From assembly GCF_001427585.1 (NCBI RefSeq), contig NZ_LMGY01000017.1:173863-237862 (forward strand): a stretch of DNA of 64,000 bases, given 5' to 3'. Below the pieces are notes generated by a model. It did no database searches, was not told the DNA's origin, and saw only the letters and a program-made list of their open reading frames with translations. The translations under genes and the position numbers were made by a program. Positions 44,810 to 51,799 of the stretch are shown piece after piece. Source of the stretch: Pseudoxanthomonas sp. Root630 (lineage in GTDB: Bacteria > Pseudomonadota > Gammaproteobacteria > Xanthomonadales > Xanthomonadaceae). Each line of letters starts with the position of its first letter. Position 1 is the stretch's first letter.

Positions 44810-44932
44810 CTAAGATCGAACCGCATCAAGGGGATGGCCCGCCAAACGGTGCGCTACGGTGCGCTGTGGGCAGGTTGTATAGCCGGACCAAGATCCGGCC
44901 ATCAGGCAGTTGGGCATTACTACGGGGAAATC
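44810..44932 (+). repeat. Leader repeat B upstream of the second cassette-like gene
   Basis: This leader of about 120 bases is related to 32710-32825: CTAAGATCGA, ATCAAGGGGATGGC, GTATAGCCGGACC, TCCGGCCATCAGGCAGTTGG. Just before it, at 44790-44796, GTTAGCC matches the integron recombination core GTTRRRY, marking a possible cassette boundary. It ends at the ATG of an unrelated secreted-protein gene. Confidence 0.65.
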
Positions 44933-45379
44933 ATGCGTTATCTGCTGCTTGCAACAGGACTTGCACTCTCGAGCGTCGCACCAGCTGTGCTCTCGAAGGG
45001 GAATCAAACGAAGCCGCCACTCAACCAAGCCGAGCTCAGGCAGTGCGTGTCTCTGGACGATGAAATGGAACGCCAGAGGAAGGCGTACAACGTGCAGGTA
45101 AGGGAGAGCAACGATCTCGTCAAACAACAAGCGCAGATCCGCGGTGAACTCGATCAGATGAAGATGGCTATCGAGGCTGGCGAAAGTTTTCGCATGGATG
45201 CTTACAATGCAAAAATCGAAGAGTACAACGAAATCGGCGATCGACACGACGATTACAAGTTGCGAATGGCTGAAATATCAGAGAAGCAGCGTCTGGCGGC
45301 AGAAGAATACAATCTCACGTGTGCAGGCAGATCATTTCTCAACGCCGACCTGCTTAAGATCAAGCGGCCAAAGAAGTAG
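44933..45379 (+). CDS. Secreted coiled-coil protein of unknown function, cassette-like
   Basis: This 148-residue exported protein has a signal peptide, MRYLLLATGLALSSVAPAV. The mature part is a long charged helix with coiled-coil character (LRQCVSLDDEMERQRKAYNVQV, DLVKQQAQIRGELDQMKMAIE, EYNEIGDRHDDYKLRMAEIS), and two cysteines (in LRQCV and LTCAG) could pair. GGGGA precedes the ATG. A+T content is well above the neighbours'. Flanked by leader repeat B and an attC-like site, it looks like a former integron cassette. It is not recognised as a known family. Confidence 0.75.
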   Translation: MRYLLLATGLALSSVAPAVLSKGNQTKPPLNQAELRQCVSLDDEMERQRKAYNVQVRESNDLVKQQAQIRGELDQMKMAIEAGESFRMDAYNAKIEEYNEIGDRHDDYKLRMAEISEKQRLAAEEYNLTCAGRSFLNADLLKIKRPKK

Positions 45380-45380
45380 C

Positions 45381-45440
45381 ACCCAACAATTCGTTCAAGC
45401 GGAAGCCGCTTCGCGGAGCAGTTTGATTCAGCAACTGATC
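45381..45440 (+). repeat. Integron attC-like site (copy 2)
   Basis: ACCCAACAATTCGTTCAAGC followed by GGAAGCCGCTTCGCGGAGC and AGTTTGATTCAGCAACTGAT closely follows the attC layout. The 5' core ACCCAAC fits RYYYAAC, the central hairpin GCCGC-TTC-GCGG is intact, and TTGATTCA is the return arm. The 3' core is degraded (expected GCGTTAG). It begins two bases after the stop of the coiled-coil gene, as in genuine cassettes. Confidence 0.72.
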
Positions 45441-45547
45441 TTCCGATCAGCCGTCAGGTTGCCATTGATGCAACAGCAGCTAGCTCATGGTGGTGCCGCG
45501 CGCAAGTAATTGCACTCTGTCCCGTATTTCCACCCTCAAGGAAACTC

Positions 45548-46030
45548 ATGAAGTACTGGAAGAGCAGTGGTCTGGTGTTGGCCTGTTTTTTCATTGGCGG
45601 TTGTGCCACGCCTCCGTATGTCTCGCCCGCTGACGGTGCGCGAGCTGAGCTGAAGCTTGTGGCGTCGGGAGGTGTGTTTGCGGGAGCCACGATTTACGAG
45701 GAGTCCGAGTCATGTCGCGGAATGCGCTCGCCGGGTGAACTGATCAAGGTGCGCGAGCGCATAGTGCCGATCCCGGCCGGAAAGCCCCTGAGTTTCAGCA
45801 TGGAGTCCATCGGATACGAGGGTGGCTTGACTTGGGCGCAGTGTCGTATTGTCCTGACCTTCACCCCGCTCGCCAGTCATAGCTATGCAGCAGTCTACAA
45901 ACACGACGGCGCGCCAAATCAGTGCACTATCCAGCTGACTGATACGACTGCATTTGCGCCCTCGCCAATCGATAGTCGCAAGCGGATCTTTACTCCGCCT
46001 GCCACCCGGAACAGCCCATCCTGCAAGTAG
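45548..46030 (+). CDS. Putative lipoprotein of unknown function
   Basis: This 160-residue lipoprotein has a signal peptide (SGLVLACFFIGG) and lipobox IGGC followed by ATPPYVSPADGARAELK. The mature domain is beta-rich with cysteine pairs (ESCRGM, AQCRIV, NQCTIQ, SPSCK) likely forming disulfides in the periplasm. ATG 45548 follows AAGGAA at about 5 bases. No known family was recognised. It follows the second attC-like site, so it may be part of the same acquired segment. Confidence 0.75.
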   Translation: MKYWKSSGLVLACFFIGGCATPPYVSPADGARAELKLVASGGVFAGATIYEESESCRGMRSPGELIKVRERIVPIPAGKPLSFSMESIGYEGGLTWAQCRIVLTFTPLASHSYAAVYKHDGAPNQCTIQLTDTTAFAPSPIDSRKRIFTPPATRNSPSCK

Positions 46031-46162
46031 GGTGCAGGTGGCGCCATCGCATAGATTGTGGTCAACGAAGTGAGTCCCGACATCGGTATCGTCACGCGGC
46101 AATGATGTTGCGCTAGCAAAGCTTGTCCTAACTAATGAGTTTCCCCTAGACGTGCGCATTAC

Positions 46163-46249
46163 GTAGGATGGGTTGGGTGAAGCGACACACATAAGTCACG
46201 GCTTGTAGGCGTCATGGTGATGGGTATCGCCTCGCTCAACCCATCCTAC
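46163..46249. repeat. REP-type inverted repeat pair (GTAGGATGGGTT family)
   Basis: GTAGGATGGGTTGGGTGAAG at 46163 and its inverse GCTCAACCCATCCTAC ending at 46249 form a paired palindrome (BIME-like) downstream of the acyltransferase gene. A third single copy lies at 47309-47339. Confidence 0.8.
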
Positions 46250-46274
46250 GAGGCTGCCCCCAGTAGCTGGTGGG

Positions 46275-47267
46275 CTACGCGTCCAGTTTCACGCCGTCTA
46301 ACGAAGCCCTTCCCGACACCTGACGGAAAGCGGCTTCGATCGTATGAAAAGAGATGGCCGCAAGAGCAAGGCCTACAACCAAGCTGAAGGCGAACTGTTC
46401 CCACGGAGTGGCACCAAGATCGCGCGCCCATCGACCTAGTGGGTAATGCCAAAGGTAAAGTCCGTAGGACATCTTCCCGAGCCACGACAGGCGGCCCAGC
46501 GCGGCCGGCGCGCCGACCACGAGCAGTGCGGCAGCGACTTCTGTCACGGTGATGCCGACCACGTAGTAGAGCGCGTCGTCCTTGCTGACGATCAGGACGC
46601 ACGCGATCGTGCCCGCGAGTCCCAGCCACCCCACCCATTGCCGCGCCTCGATGCGCGAGTATCCCAGCACGCCACCAAGCGCCAGCCCGGAGAGGCGCAT
46701 ATCGAAGTGGTAGTAAAGCTGTTCGTCGTTCGCCCAGTTCAGTGCGGACCACGCACGCCACGCCGTAGCCACAATGAAAACCACCACCAGCACGCGTATC
46801 GCAGCACCTCGCTCGAGTCGCGTCACTCCCAGCAGGAGCAGCGGCCAAAGCAGATAGAACTGTTCCTCGACCGCCAAGCTCCACAGGTGGGTCAGATAGT
46901 TCGGTTCCAGGCCGAAGGCCCGGTAGTAGTCGGACAGGTAGAGCGAGCCGGCCAGCGGCTCGATCAGCCACTGATCCTTGGTCACCGCCGGGAAAACCAT
47001 CGGAGCAAAAACCAAGTACGTCGCCAGTAACGCAAGCAGTGCGGGGTAGAGCCGGCGCAAGCGGCGCACGTAGAAGCGGCGCAGATGGATCGTGCCGGTG
47101 GCCGCAGCCTCGCCGGCAAGTATCCGGGTGATCAGGTAGCCCGACAGTACGAAGAACACGTCCACGCCGCCCATACCGCCCTGCGCCCATGGAATCCTCG
47201 CGTGGAACAGCAGGACCGCGATCACGGCCAGCGCTCTGATTCCGTCCAGGGCAGGGTTGTAGGTCAC
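46275..47267 (-). CDS. Acyltransferase-3 family membrane protein (OafA-like)
   Basis: This 330-residue integral membrane acyltransferase has about ten hydrophobic segments. It opens with PALDGIRALAVIAVLLFHARIPWAQGGMGGVDVFFVLSGYLI, the OafA/acyltransferase-3 signature, followed by RRLRRLYPALLAL and LWSLAVEEQFYLLWPLLLL. Such proteins O-acetylate surface polysaccharides or peptidoglycan; the substrate here is unknown. No SGNH domain is attached. The gene is bracketed by copies of the GTAGGATGGGTT repeat and stands alone. Confidence 0.9.
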   Translation of the reverse strand: MTYNPALDGIRALAVIAVLLFHARIPWAQGGMGGVDVFFVLSGYLITRILAGEAAATGTIHLRRFYVRRLRRLYPALLALLATYLVFAPMVFPAVTKDQWLIEPLAGSLYLSDYYRAFGLEPNYLTHLWSLAVEEQFYLLWPLLLLGVTRLERGAAIRVLVVVFIVATAWRAWSALNWANDEQLYYHFDMRLSGLALGGVLGYSRIEARQWVGWLGLAGTIACVLIVSKDDALYYVVGITVTEVAAALLVVGAPAALGRLSWLGKMSYGLYLWHYPLGRWARDLGATPWEQFAFSLVVGLALAAISFHTIEAAFRQVSGRASLDGVKLDA

Positions 47268-47308
47268 GGCGCGACTATAGCGTCCATCTCACCCTCACCC
47301 CCTCCAGC

Positions 47309-47339
47309 GATGGGTATCGCCGCGCTCAACCCATCCTAC
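47309..47339. repeat. REP-type repeat, third copy (GTAGGATGGGTT family)
   Basis: GATGGGTATCGC then CGCTCAACCCATCCTAC matches the copy ending at 46249 over nearly its whole length. It lies between the acyltransferase promoter region and tRNA-Leu. Confidence 0.8.
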
Positions 47340-47361
47340 CTAGATGGGCTGGCCACAAACG

Positions 47362-47386
47362 AAAAAACCCTGGAGGTCCAGGGTTT
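47362..47386 (-). terminator. Rho-independent terminator of tRNA-Leu
   Basis: A perfect 10-bp stem (AAACCCTGGA / TCCAGGGTTT, two-base loop) is followed on the - strand by a T-run (read as GAAAAAA on +), starting about 6 bases after the tRNA 3' end. Confidence 0.88.
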
Positions 47387-47391
47387 GATCT

Positions 47392-47477
47392 TGGTGCCGG
47401 AGGTGGGACTCGAACCCACACGCTTTTAAGGGCGGCGGATTTTGAGTCCGCTGCGTCTACCATTCCGCCACTCCGGC
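47392..47477 (-). tRNA. tRNA-Leu (anticodon CAA)
   Basis: On the - strand the gene starts GCCGGAGTGGCGGAATGG and ends with CCTCCGGC plus an encoded CCA. The acceptor stem pairs GCCGGAG with CTCCGGC. The anticodon stem GCGGA/TCCGC encloses CTCAAAA, giving anticodon CAA (reads UUG). The long variable arm (CGCCCTTAAAAGCG) and the T arm GTGGGTTCGAGTCCCAC are as expected for leucine. Confidence 0.96.
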
Positions 47478-47536
47478 GCGGACGCGAAGTATAGCCGAGC
47501 AAGGCCTCCCGCCGACAGAGCGGGGCCGCGCAGGGC

Positions 47537-48124
47537 TCAATTGACCTGGTCGGTGCCCAACAGACGCTCGCCGCGGCGCTGCCAGCCGCTGGTGCCTGCT
47601 TCTTCCTCCGGCGTGTAGATGCCGCAGCGGACCATCGTGCGCTGGTAGACGTGCAGACTGACCGCCACCGCCTTGTCGCTGGGGTTGCGGATGGTGTGGT
47701 ACTCGTGCGGCGGGATCAGGCTGCCGGCCGAACCGGTACCGGCCTCGATCGTGCCGGCCGGGATGAAGCGGTAACGCACCTCGTCGTGCTCGGCCAACTC
47801 GTACTGGGTGATCTCCAGACGGCCGCGCCACACGCCTTCCACGCACCACATGCCCGAATGATCGTGGATCTTCGTGCCCTGGCCGGGGCCCCAGGTCATC
47901 GCGATGACGCTGTAACCGTGCTCCGGGCTGGTGTACAGCTCGCGCCGCGCGTAATGGTCGGAGATCGGCTCCAGCACGCAGGCCGGCAGGCGGACGTCCT
48001 CGTCGCAGATCAGTTCGCACAGCGACTTGCGCAGCGCATCGGTGATGGCGCGGTCGTTGCCCAGGGCAACGGCGGCGTCCAGCGAGGCGACCAGTTTGTC
48101 GGCGCCGGGGAAATCGAGGGTCAT
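47537..48124 (-). CDS. cdo: Cysteine dioxygenase-type cupin
   Basis: This 195-residue cupin dioxygenase oxidises cysteine (or a related thiol) to the sulfinate with Fe(II). The metal ligands are in GTKIHDHSGMWCVEGV (His87, His89) and His140 in PPHEYHTI. Cys94 occupies the position of the residue crosslinked to Tyr in mammalian enzymes. ATG 48124 gives the normal length; the frame continues upstream into repeat DNA. It lies downstream of the MetX-like acyltransferase, across a repeat, so both deal with sulfur amino acids. Confidence 0.9.
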   Translation of the reverse strand: MTLDFPGADKLVASLDAAVALGNDRAITDALRKSLCELICDEDVRLPACVLEPISDHYARRELYTSPEHGYSVIAMTWGPGQGTKIHDHSGMWCVEGVWRGRLEITQYELAEHDEVRYRFIPAGTIEAGTGSAGSLIPPHEYHTIRNPSDKAVAVSLHVYQRTMVRCGIYTPEEEAGTSGWQRRGERLLGTDQVN

Positions 48125-48207
48125 GACATGGCCCGGGTCAGGAAGTGGGGCCATTTTAGCCGGGCCAGCCGGGCAGGGCGTCGTGCGGTGCGGAATAGCC
48201 CGCTTTT

Positions 48208-48348
48208 CCCCTCGCCCCGCTTGCGGGGAGAGGGTGCCGAAGGCGGGTGAGGGGCGAACGGAGTGGGGGCGCATCGGTGCATGGGCCGAGACCGCGCTCG
48301 CCCCTCATCCGCCTTCGGCACCTTCTCCCCGCAAGCGGGGAGAAGGAA
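48208..48348. repeat. Intergenic inverted repeat, family R1 copy A
   Basis: The left arm (CCCCGCTTGCGGGGAGAGGG, then TGCCGAAGGCGGGTGAGGGG) and right arm (CCCCTCATCCGCCTTCGGCA, then CCTTCTCCCCGCAAGCGGGG) are inverted about 50 bases apart. The same element recurs at 49570 and 53749. Each arm itself folds (CCGCTTGCGG), so it may end transcription from the MetX-like gene. Confidence 0.88.
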
Positions 48349-48355
48349 ATACGGC

Positions 48356-49483
48356 TCAGAGGCCGGCCAGGAAGTCCCGGACCGCCGGGCCGAACCGGTC
48401 GTAGTCCACCAGGAACGCATCGTGGCCCTGGGGCGATTCCAGCGGCAGGAACTCCGTCTGCGCCCCGCCCGCCGCCAGCCCATCGGCGATCTGCTGCTGC
48501 TGTTGCAGCGGGAACAGGATGTCGGTGGTGGCGCCGATGGCCAGCGCCCGCTGCACGCGGATCTTCGCCAGGCCCTTCACTACGTCGCCGTCTGCCCGAT
48601 CTTCACCGGCGTAGTCGGCCAGGTCGAACCAGTCCATCGAGCGGCTGAGGTAGAGATAGCAGTTGGGATCGAACCGGCGCACGAAGCGGCGCGCATGGCC
48701 TTCCAGGTAACTCTCCACCTGGAACTCCAGGCCGAACGGCTCCTCGTCCGGGCGGTCCGACTCCAACCGCACGCGGCCGAAGCGGCCATCCCACTCCAGC
48801 GCCGAGCGGTAGGTGATCACGCCCAGCTTGCGCGCCATGCGCATGCCGGATTCCGGATAGGTGTCGTCGTCGTACTGGCCGTGGTTCCAGTGCGGATCCA
48901 GGCGGATCGCCTCGCGCTGCAGCGAACGGATCGCGATGGAGAACGGCAGCGCCTGCGCACTGCCGGAGATGTTGATGTGCGTGCGCGCGGCACCCGGATG
49001 CAGCAGCAGGTAGGCCAGCGCCGTCATGCCGCCCATCGAATTGCCGATGATGCAGGCCAGCTGCTCGATGCCCAGCCCGCGCACCACGTCGAACGCCGCA
49101 TTCGCGCCGTCCTCCACCGACAGCTCGGGGAAGTCGAGGCGGTACAGCGCGCCGGTATCCGGATTGATCGAGGCCGGGCCGGTGGAACCCTTGCAGCTGC
49201 CGAGCGAGTTCACGCAGACGACGAACCAGCGGTCCGTGTCGATCGGCTTGCCCGGGCCCAGCATCGGCTCCCACCAGCCTTCGTCCGGATTGCCGGCACT
49301 GCGCGCGGCATGCGCATCGGGCGACAACCCGGTGACGATCAGCACCGCGTTGTCGCGGCGCGCGTTCAACGTGCCCCAGGTTTCGTACGCCACCCGTGCG
49401 CCATGCAGCTCGCCGCCGCGCTTCATGCGGAACGGCGTGGGCAGGGGATGGAAACGGGTGCCGGGGGGGATGAATTCGGTCAT
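48356..49483 (-). CDS. MetX-like acyltransferase, probable serine O-succinyltransferase
   Basis: This 375-residue alpha/beta-hydrolase-fold acyltransferase has nucleophile Ser149 in IIGNSMGGMTAL, the acyl-site segment NSLGSCKGSTGP, and a catalytic Asp/His pair near TDILFPL and ESPQGHDAFLVDY. By homology it would be called homoserine O-acetyltransferase (metX). In Xanthomonadaceae, however, close homologues are reported as serine O-succinyltransferases acting in cysteine synthesis, so that name is preferred (established for relatives, inferred here). It is flanked by two copies of the same repeat. Confidence 0.88.
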   Translation of the reverse strand: MTEFIPPGTRFHPLPTPFRMKRGGELHGARVAYETWGTLNARRDNAVLIVTGLSPDAHAARSAGNPDEGWWEPMLGPGKPIDTDRWFVVCVNSLGSCKGSTGPASINPDTGALYRLDFPELSVEDGANAAFDVVRGLGIEQLACIIGNSMGGMTALAYLLLHPGAARTHINISGSAQALPFSIAIRSLQREAIRLDPHWNHGQYDDDTYPESGMRMARKLGVITYRSALEWDGRFGRVRLESDRPDEEPFGLEFQVESYLEGHARRFVRRFDPNCYLYLSRSMDWFDLADYAGEDRADGDVVKGLAKIRVQRALAIGATTDILFPLQQQQQIADGLAAGGAQTEFLPLESPQGHDAFLVDYDRFGPAVRDFLAGL

Positions 49484-49569
49484 CCGGGCAGTGTAGGCAA
49501 TGCCGCCGGGCGATGCTATTTCGCCAGCGCATCGCGGGGCTGCGTGCGGATGTCACGACGTTCCGCTTT

Positions 49570-49713
49570 CCCTCGCCCTGCGAAGCGGGGAGAGGGTGCC
49601 GAAGGCGGGTGAGGGGCGAACGGTGTGGGGAGTGGCTCGGCGCACGCAGGAAGACCGCGTTCTGCCCCTCATCCGCCCTCCGGGCACCTTCTCCCCGCAA
49701 GCGGGGAGAAGGA
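49570..49713. repeat. Intergenic inverted repeat, family R1 copy B
   Basis: Same layout as copy A: GCGGGGAGAGGGTGCCGAAG and GTGAGGGGCG at the left, CCCCTCATCCGCC then GGCACCTTCTCCCCGCAAGC at the right. It lies between ccmI and the MetX-like gene, close behind the ccmI stop. Confidence 0.87.
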
Positions 49714-49737
49714 AGTGCGAAGCACTGCGTAGAGGCT

Positions 49738-50748
49738 TTACGGCACCACGCGGTCGATCGTCAGCGTGTAGGCGTTGCCGGCCTTCACGTCGGCGGTGAT
49801 GGCGGTGGCTTCCAGGTCGCCGGCGGTCGAGGTGGCGGCGCCGCCCTTGGAGATGCGCGCCACCAGTTGCACTTGCGGCAGCTGCGAGAGCTTCAGCGTC
49901 GGCATGGGGCTGTCGCCGTCGCTCAGCGCGACCGTCATCGGGAACGCGGCCACCGGCAGGCGCTTGGCCGCGACCGGCATCGGCGGGCCGCCGACCTGGC
50001 GGGCGAACACGAACAGCGTATCGCCCGGTGCCAGCTTCTCCTTCAGCGCGGGCGCGAGGTCCACGGTGACCGTCAGCAGCGCGGGTGATGCGTCCGCCGC
50101 AGGTGCAGGATCGGCGAGTGGCGGCAGGCCGGCTTCGGCACGGGCTTCGTTGATCTGCGTGCGCAGCGTGGCGGCGGTGTTGGGATCCACCTGGGCCAGC
50201 AACGGCTCCCAGGTCTTCGCGGCCTCGGCGGGCTTGCCTTCCTGGCGCTGGGCCAGGCCGACGAACCATGCGGCACGCTGGTGGCCCGGATTGATCTGGC
50301 GCGCGCGGTCCAGCAGCGCCATCGCCTGCGCATCGAGCTTGCGGTCGGCGTTGTTGAACAGGCGGGCCTGCGCGGCTTCCACCAGCAGGTCGGCGTCGTC
50401 GGGCATCAGCTGCACCGCGCGCTCGAACGCTTTCTGCGCATCGCCGTAGCGCTGCAGCGCTGCGTAGGACTTGCCGAGCAGGCGCCAACCCTCCGGTTCG
50501 TTCGGCTTCTTCTTCAGTTCGGCTTCGAGCTGGCCGATGGCTTCTTCCAGCGTGGCCGGGCCGGGGGTGGTGGCCTGCGGTTCCAGCGCGGCGGGCGTGC
50601 CGACGACGCGGTACAGCGCGAACGTGGCGATGCCGAGCGTCACCACGCCACCGATCACCAGCGGCTTGGCGCTGCGCCACAGTGGCCACAGCACCGCCAG
50701 CAGCACCGCCGCGGACAGCACGATGGCGAGGATCACGAAGGTGGTCAT
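49738..50748 (-). CDS. ccmI: Cytochrome c biogenesis protein CcmI (TPR)
   Basis: This 336-residue protein chaperones apocytochrome c to the haem ligation complex. Two N-terminal hydrophobic helices (FVILAIVLSAAVLLAVLWPL; PLVIGGVVTLGIATFALY) precede TPR repeats (LEEAIGQLEAELKKKPNEPEGW to INPGHQRAAWFVGLA). A periplasmic beta domain at residues ~220-336 (LFVFARQVGGPPMPVAAKR) follows. The start overlaps the ccmH stop by one base. It is the last gene of the ccm operon. Confidence 0.9.
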   Translation of the reverse strand: MTTFVILAIVLSAAVLLAVLWPLWRSAKPLVIGGVVTLGIATFALYRVVGTPAALEPQATTPGPATLEEAIGQLEAELKKKPNEPEGWRLLGKSYAALQRYGDAQKAFERAVQLMPDDADLLVEAAQARLFNNADRKLDAQAMALLDRARQINPGHQRAAWFVGLAQRQEGKPAEAAKTWEPLLAQVDPNTAATLRTQINEARAEAGLPPLADPAPAADASPALLTVTVDLAPALKEKLAPGDTLFVFARQVGGPPMPVAAKRLPVAAFPMTVALSDGDSPMPTLKLSQLPQVQLVARISKGGAATSTAGDLEATAITADVKAGNAYTLTIDRVVP

Positions 50749-51206
50749 CACCACTCCTGGTCGTTGTCGTCGGTGGTCGGGGCCGGCTGCTTCGCGCGGC
50801 GCGCGACGATGCGCCCCACCCAGACGCCGCCGGCGAGCAGCAGCAACAGCGGACCGAACCAGAGGATGTAGGTGCCGGGGGCAACGTCGGGCTTGTACAG
50901 CACGAACTCGCCGTAGCGCTCCACCAGGAACTGCTTCACCTGCGCGTCGTCCTTGCCCTGGCGCATCAGGTCGAGCACTTCGCGGCGCAGGTCGTGGGCG
51001 ATCTGCGCGTTGGAATCGGCCAGCGACTGGTTCTGGCACATCACGCAGCGCAGTTCGGCGGTCAGTCTGTGGAAGCGGGCTTCCTCGGCATCGTCGCGGA
51101 ACTGCAGCGGCGTGGGGTCGCTGACCTGCGCGAAGACCGGCGCGGCGACGGCGACCAGCAGGGCCAGCAGCAAGGCGCGCACCAGGAGGACGGGGGAGGC
51201 GTTCAT
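50748..51206 (-). CDS. ccmH: Cytochrome c biogenesis protein CcmH
   Basis: This 152-residue membrane-anchored thiol-disulfide protein keeps apocytochrome cysteines reduced. It has a signal peptide (LLLALLVAVAAPVFAQ), the redox motif RCVMCQNQSLADSNA (LRCxxCQ signature), and a C-terminal membrane helix (ILWFGPLLLLLAGGVWVG). It overlaps ccmG by 4 bases and ccmI by 1. Confidence 0.95.
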   Translation of the reverse strand: MNASPVLLVRALLLALLVAVAAPVFAQVSDPTPLQFRDDAEEARFHRLTAELRCVMCQNQSLADSNAQIAHDLRREVLDLMRQGKDDAQVKQFLVERYGEFVLYKPDVAPGTYILWFGPLLLLLAGGVWVGRIVARRAKQPAPTTDDNDQEW

Positions 51207-51799
51207 CGGCCGGCTTCAATCTTTTCCAGCGCGGGAATCAGCTGGTGGTCGATGGTGGCCTGGTCGATGGCGCCGACATGCTTCCAGCGGATCACGCCAT
51301 TGCCGTCGACGAGGAAGGTTTCCGGCGCACCGTAGATGCCCCAGTCGATCGCGGCGCGGCCTTCCACGTCGGCGATGACCATCATGTACGGGTTGCCGAA
51401 CTGCTCAAGCCAGCGCAGCGCATCGGGACGCTCGTCCTTGAGGTTGTAGCCGATGAAGCGCACGCGCTTGGTCAATGCGAACTGGGTGAGGATCGGATGC
51501 TCGACACGGCACTCCGGGCACCAGCTGCCCCACACGTTCATCACATAGGGCTGGCCGGCGAGGTCGGCGTTGGTGACGCGCTTGGTGGGTTCGTGCAGCA
51601 GCGGCAGGTCGAACGCGGGCGCCGGCTTGCCGATCAGCGGCGAGGGCAACGCATCGCGGCCGGCGCGGTCGGATTGCTTCACGCCGTAGTACAGCAGGCC
51701 CATCAGGCCGACGAAGAACAGGCCGATGATGACCAGCGCGAAGGTCAGTGCGCCACGCGAACGCGGCGGCGACGGCGGGAGTTCGGAAGCGTTGTTCAT
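51203..51799 (-). CDS. ccmG: Thiol:disulfide oxidoreductase CcmG/DsbE
   Basis: This 198-residue periplasmic thioredoxin-fold protein is anchored by an N-terminal helix (FALVIIGLFFVGLMGLLYYG). The active site is WGSWCPECRVEHP, followed by the acidic loop GAPETFLVDGNGVIRWKHVG with the cis-proline region usual in DsbE. It reduces CcmH and apocytochrome thiols. It overlaps ccmF and ccmH by 4 bases each. Confidence 0.95.
   Translation of the reverse strand: MNNASELPPSPPRSRGALTFALVIIGLFFVGLMGLLYYGVKQSDRAGRDALPSPLIGKPAPAFDLPLLHEPTKRVTNADLAGQPYVMNVWGSWCPECRVEHPILTQFALTKRVRFIGYNLKDERPDALRWLEQFGNPYMMVIADVEGRAAIDWGIYGAPETFLVDGNGVIRWKHVGAIDQATIDHQLIPALEKIEAGR

Noticed and set aside
44526-44813. 95-codon + strand frame upstream of leader repeat B
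   Set aside because: It overlaps the start of the - strand hypothetical gene and runs into the cassette boundary, with no ribosome site or recognisable motif.
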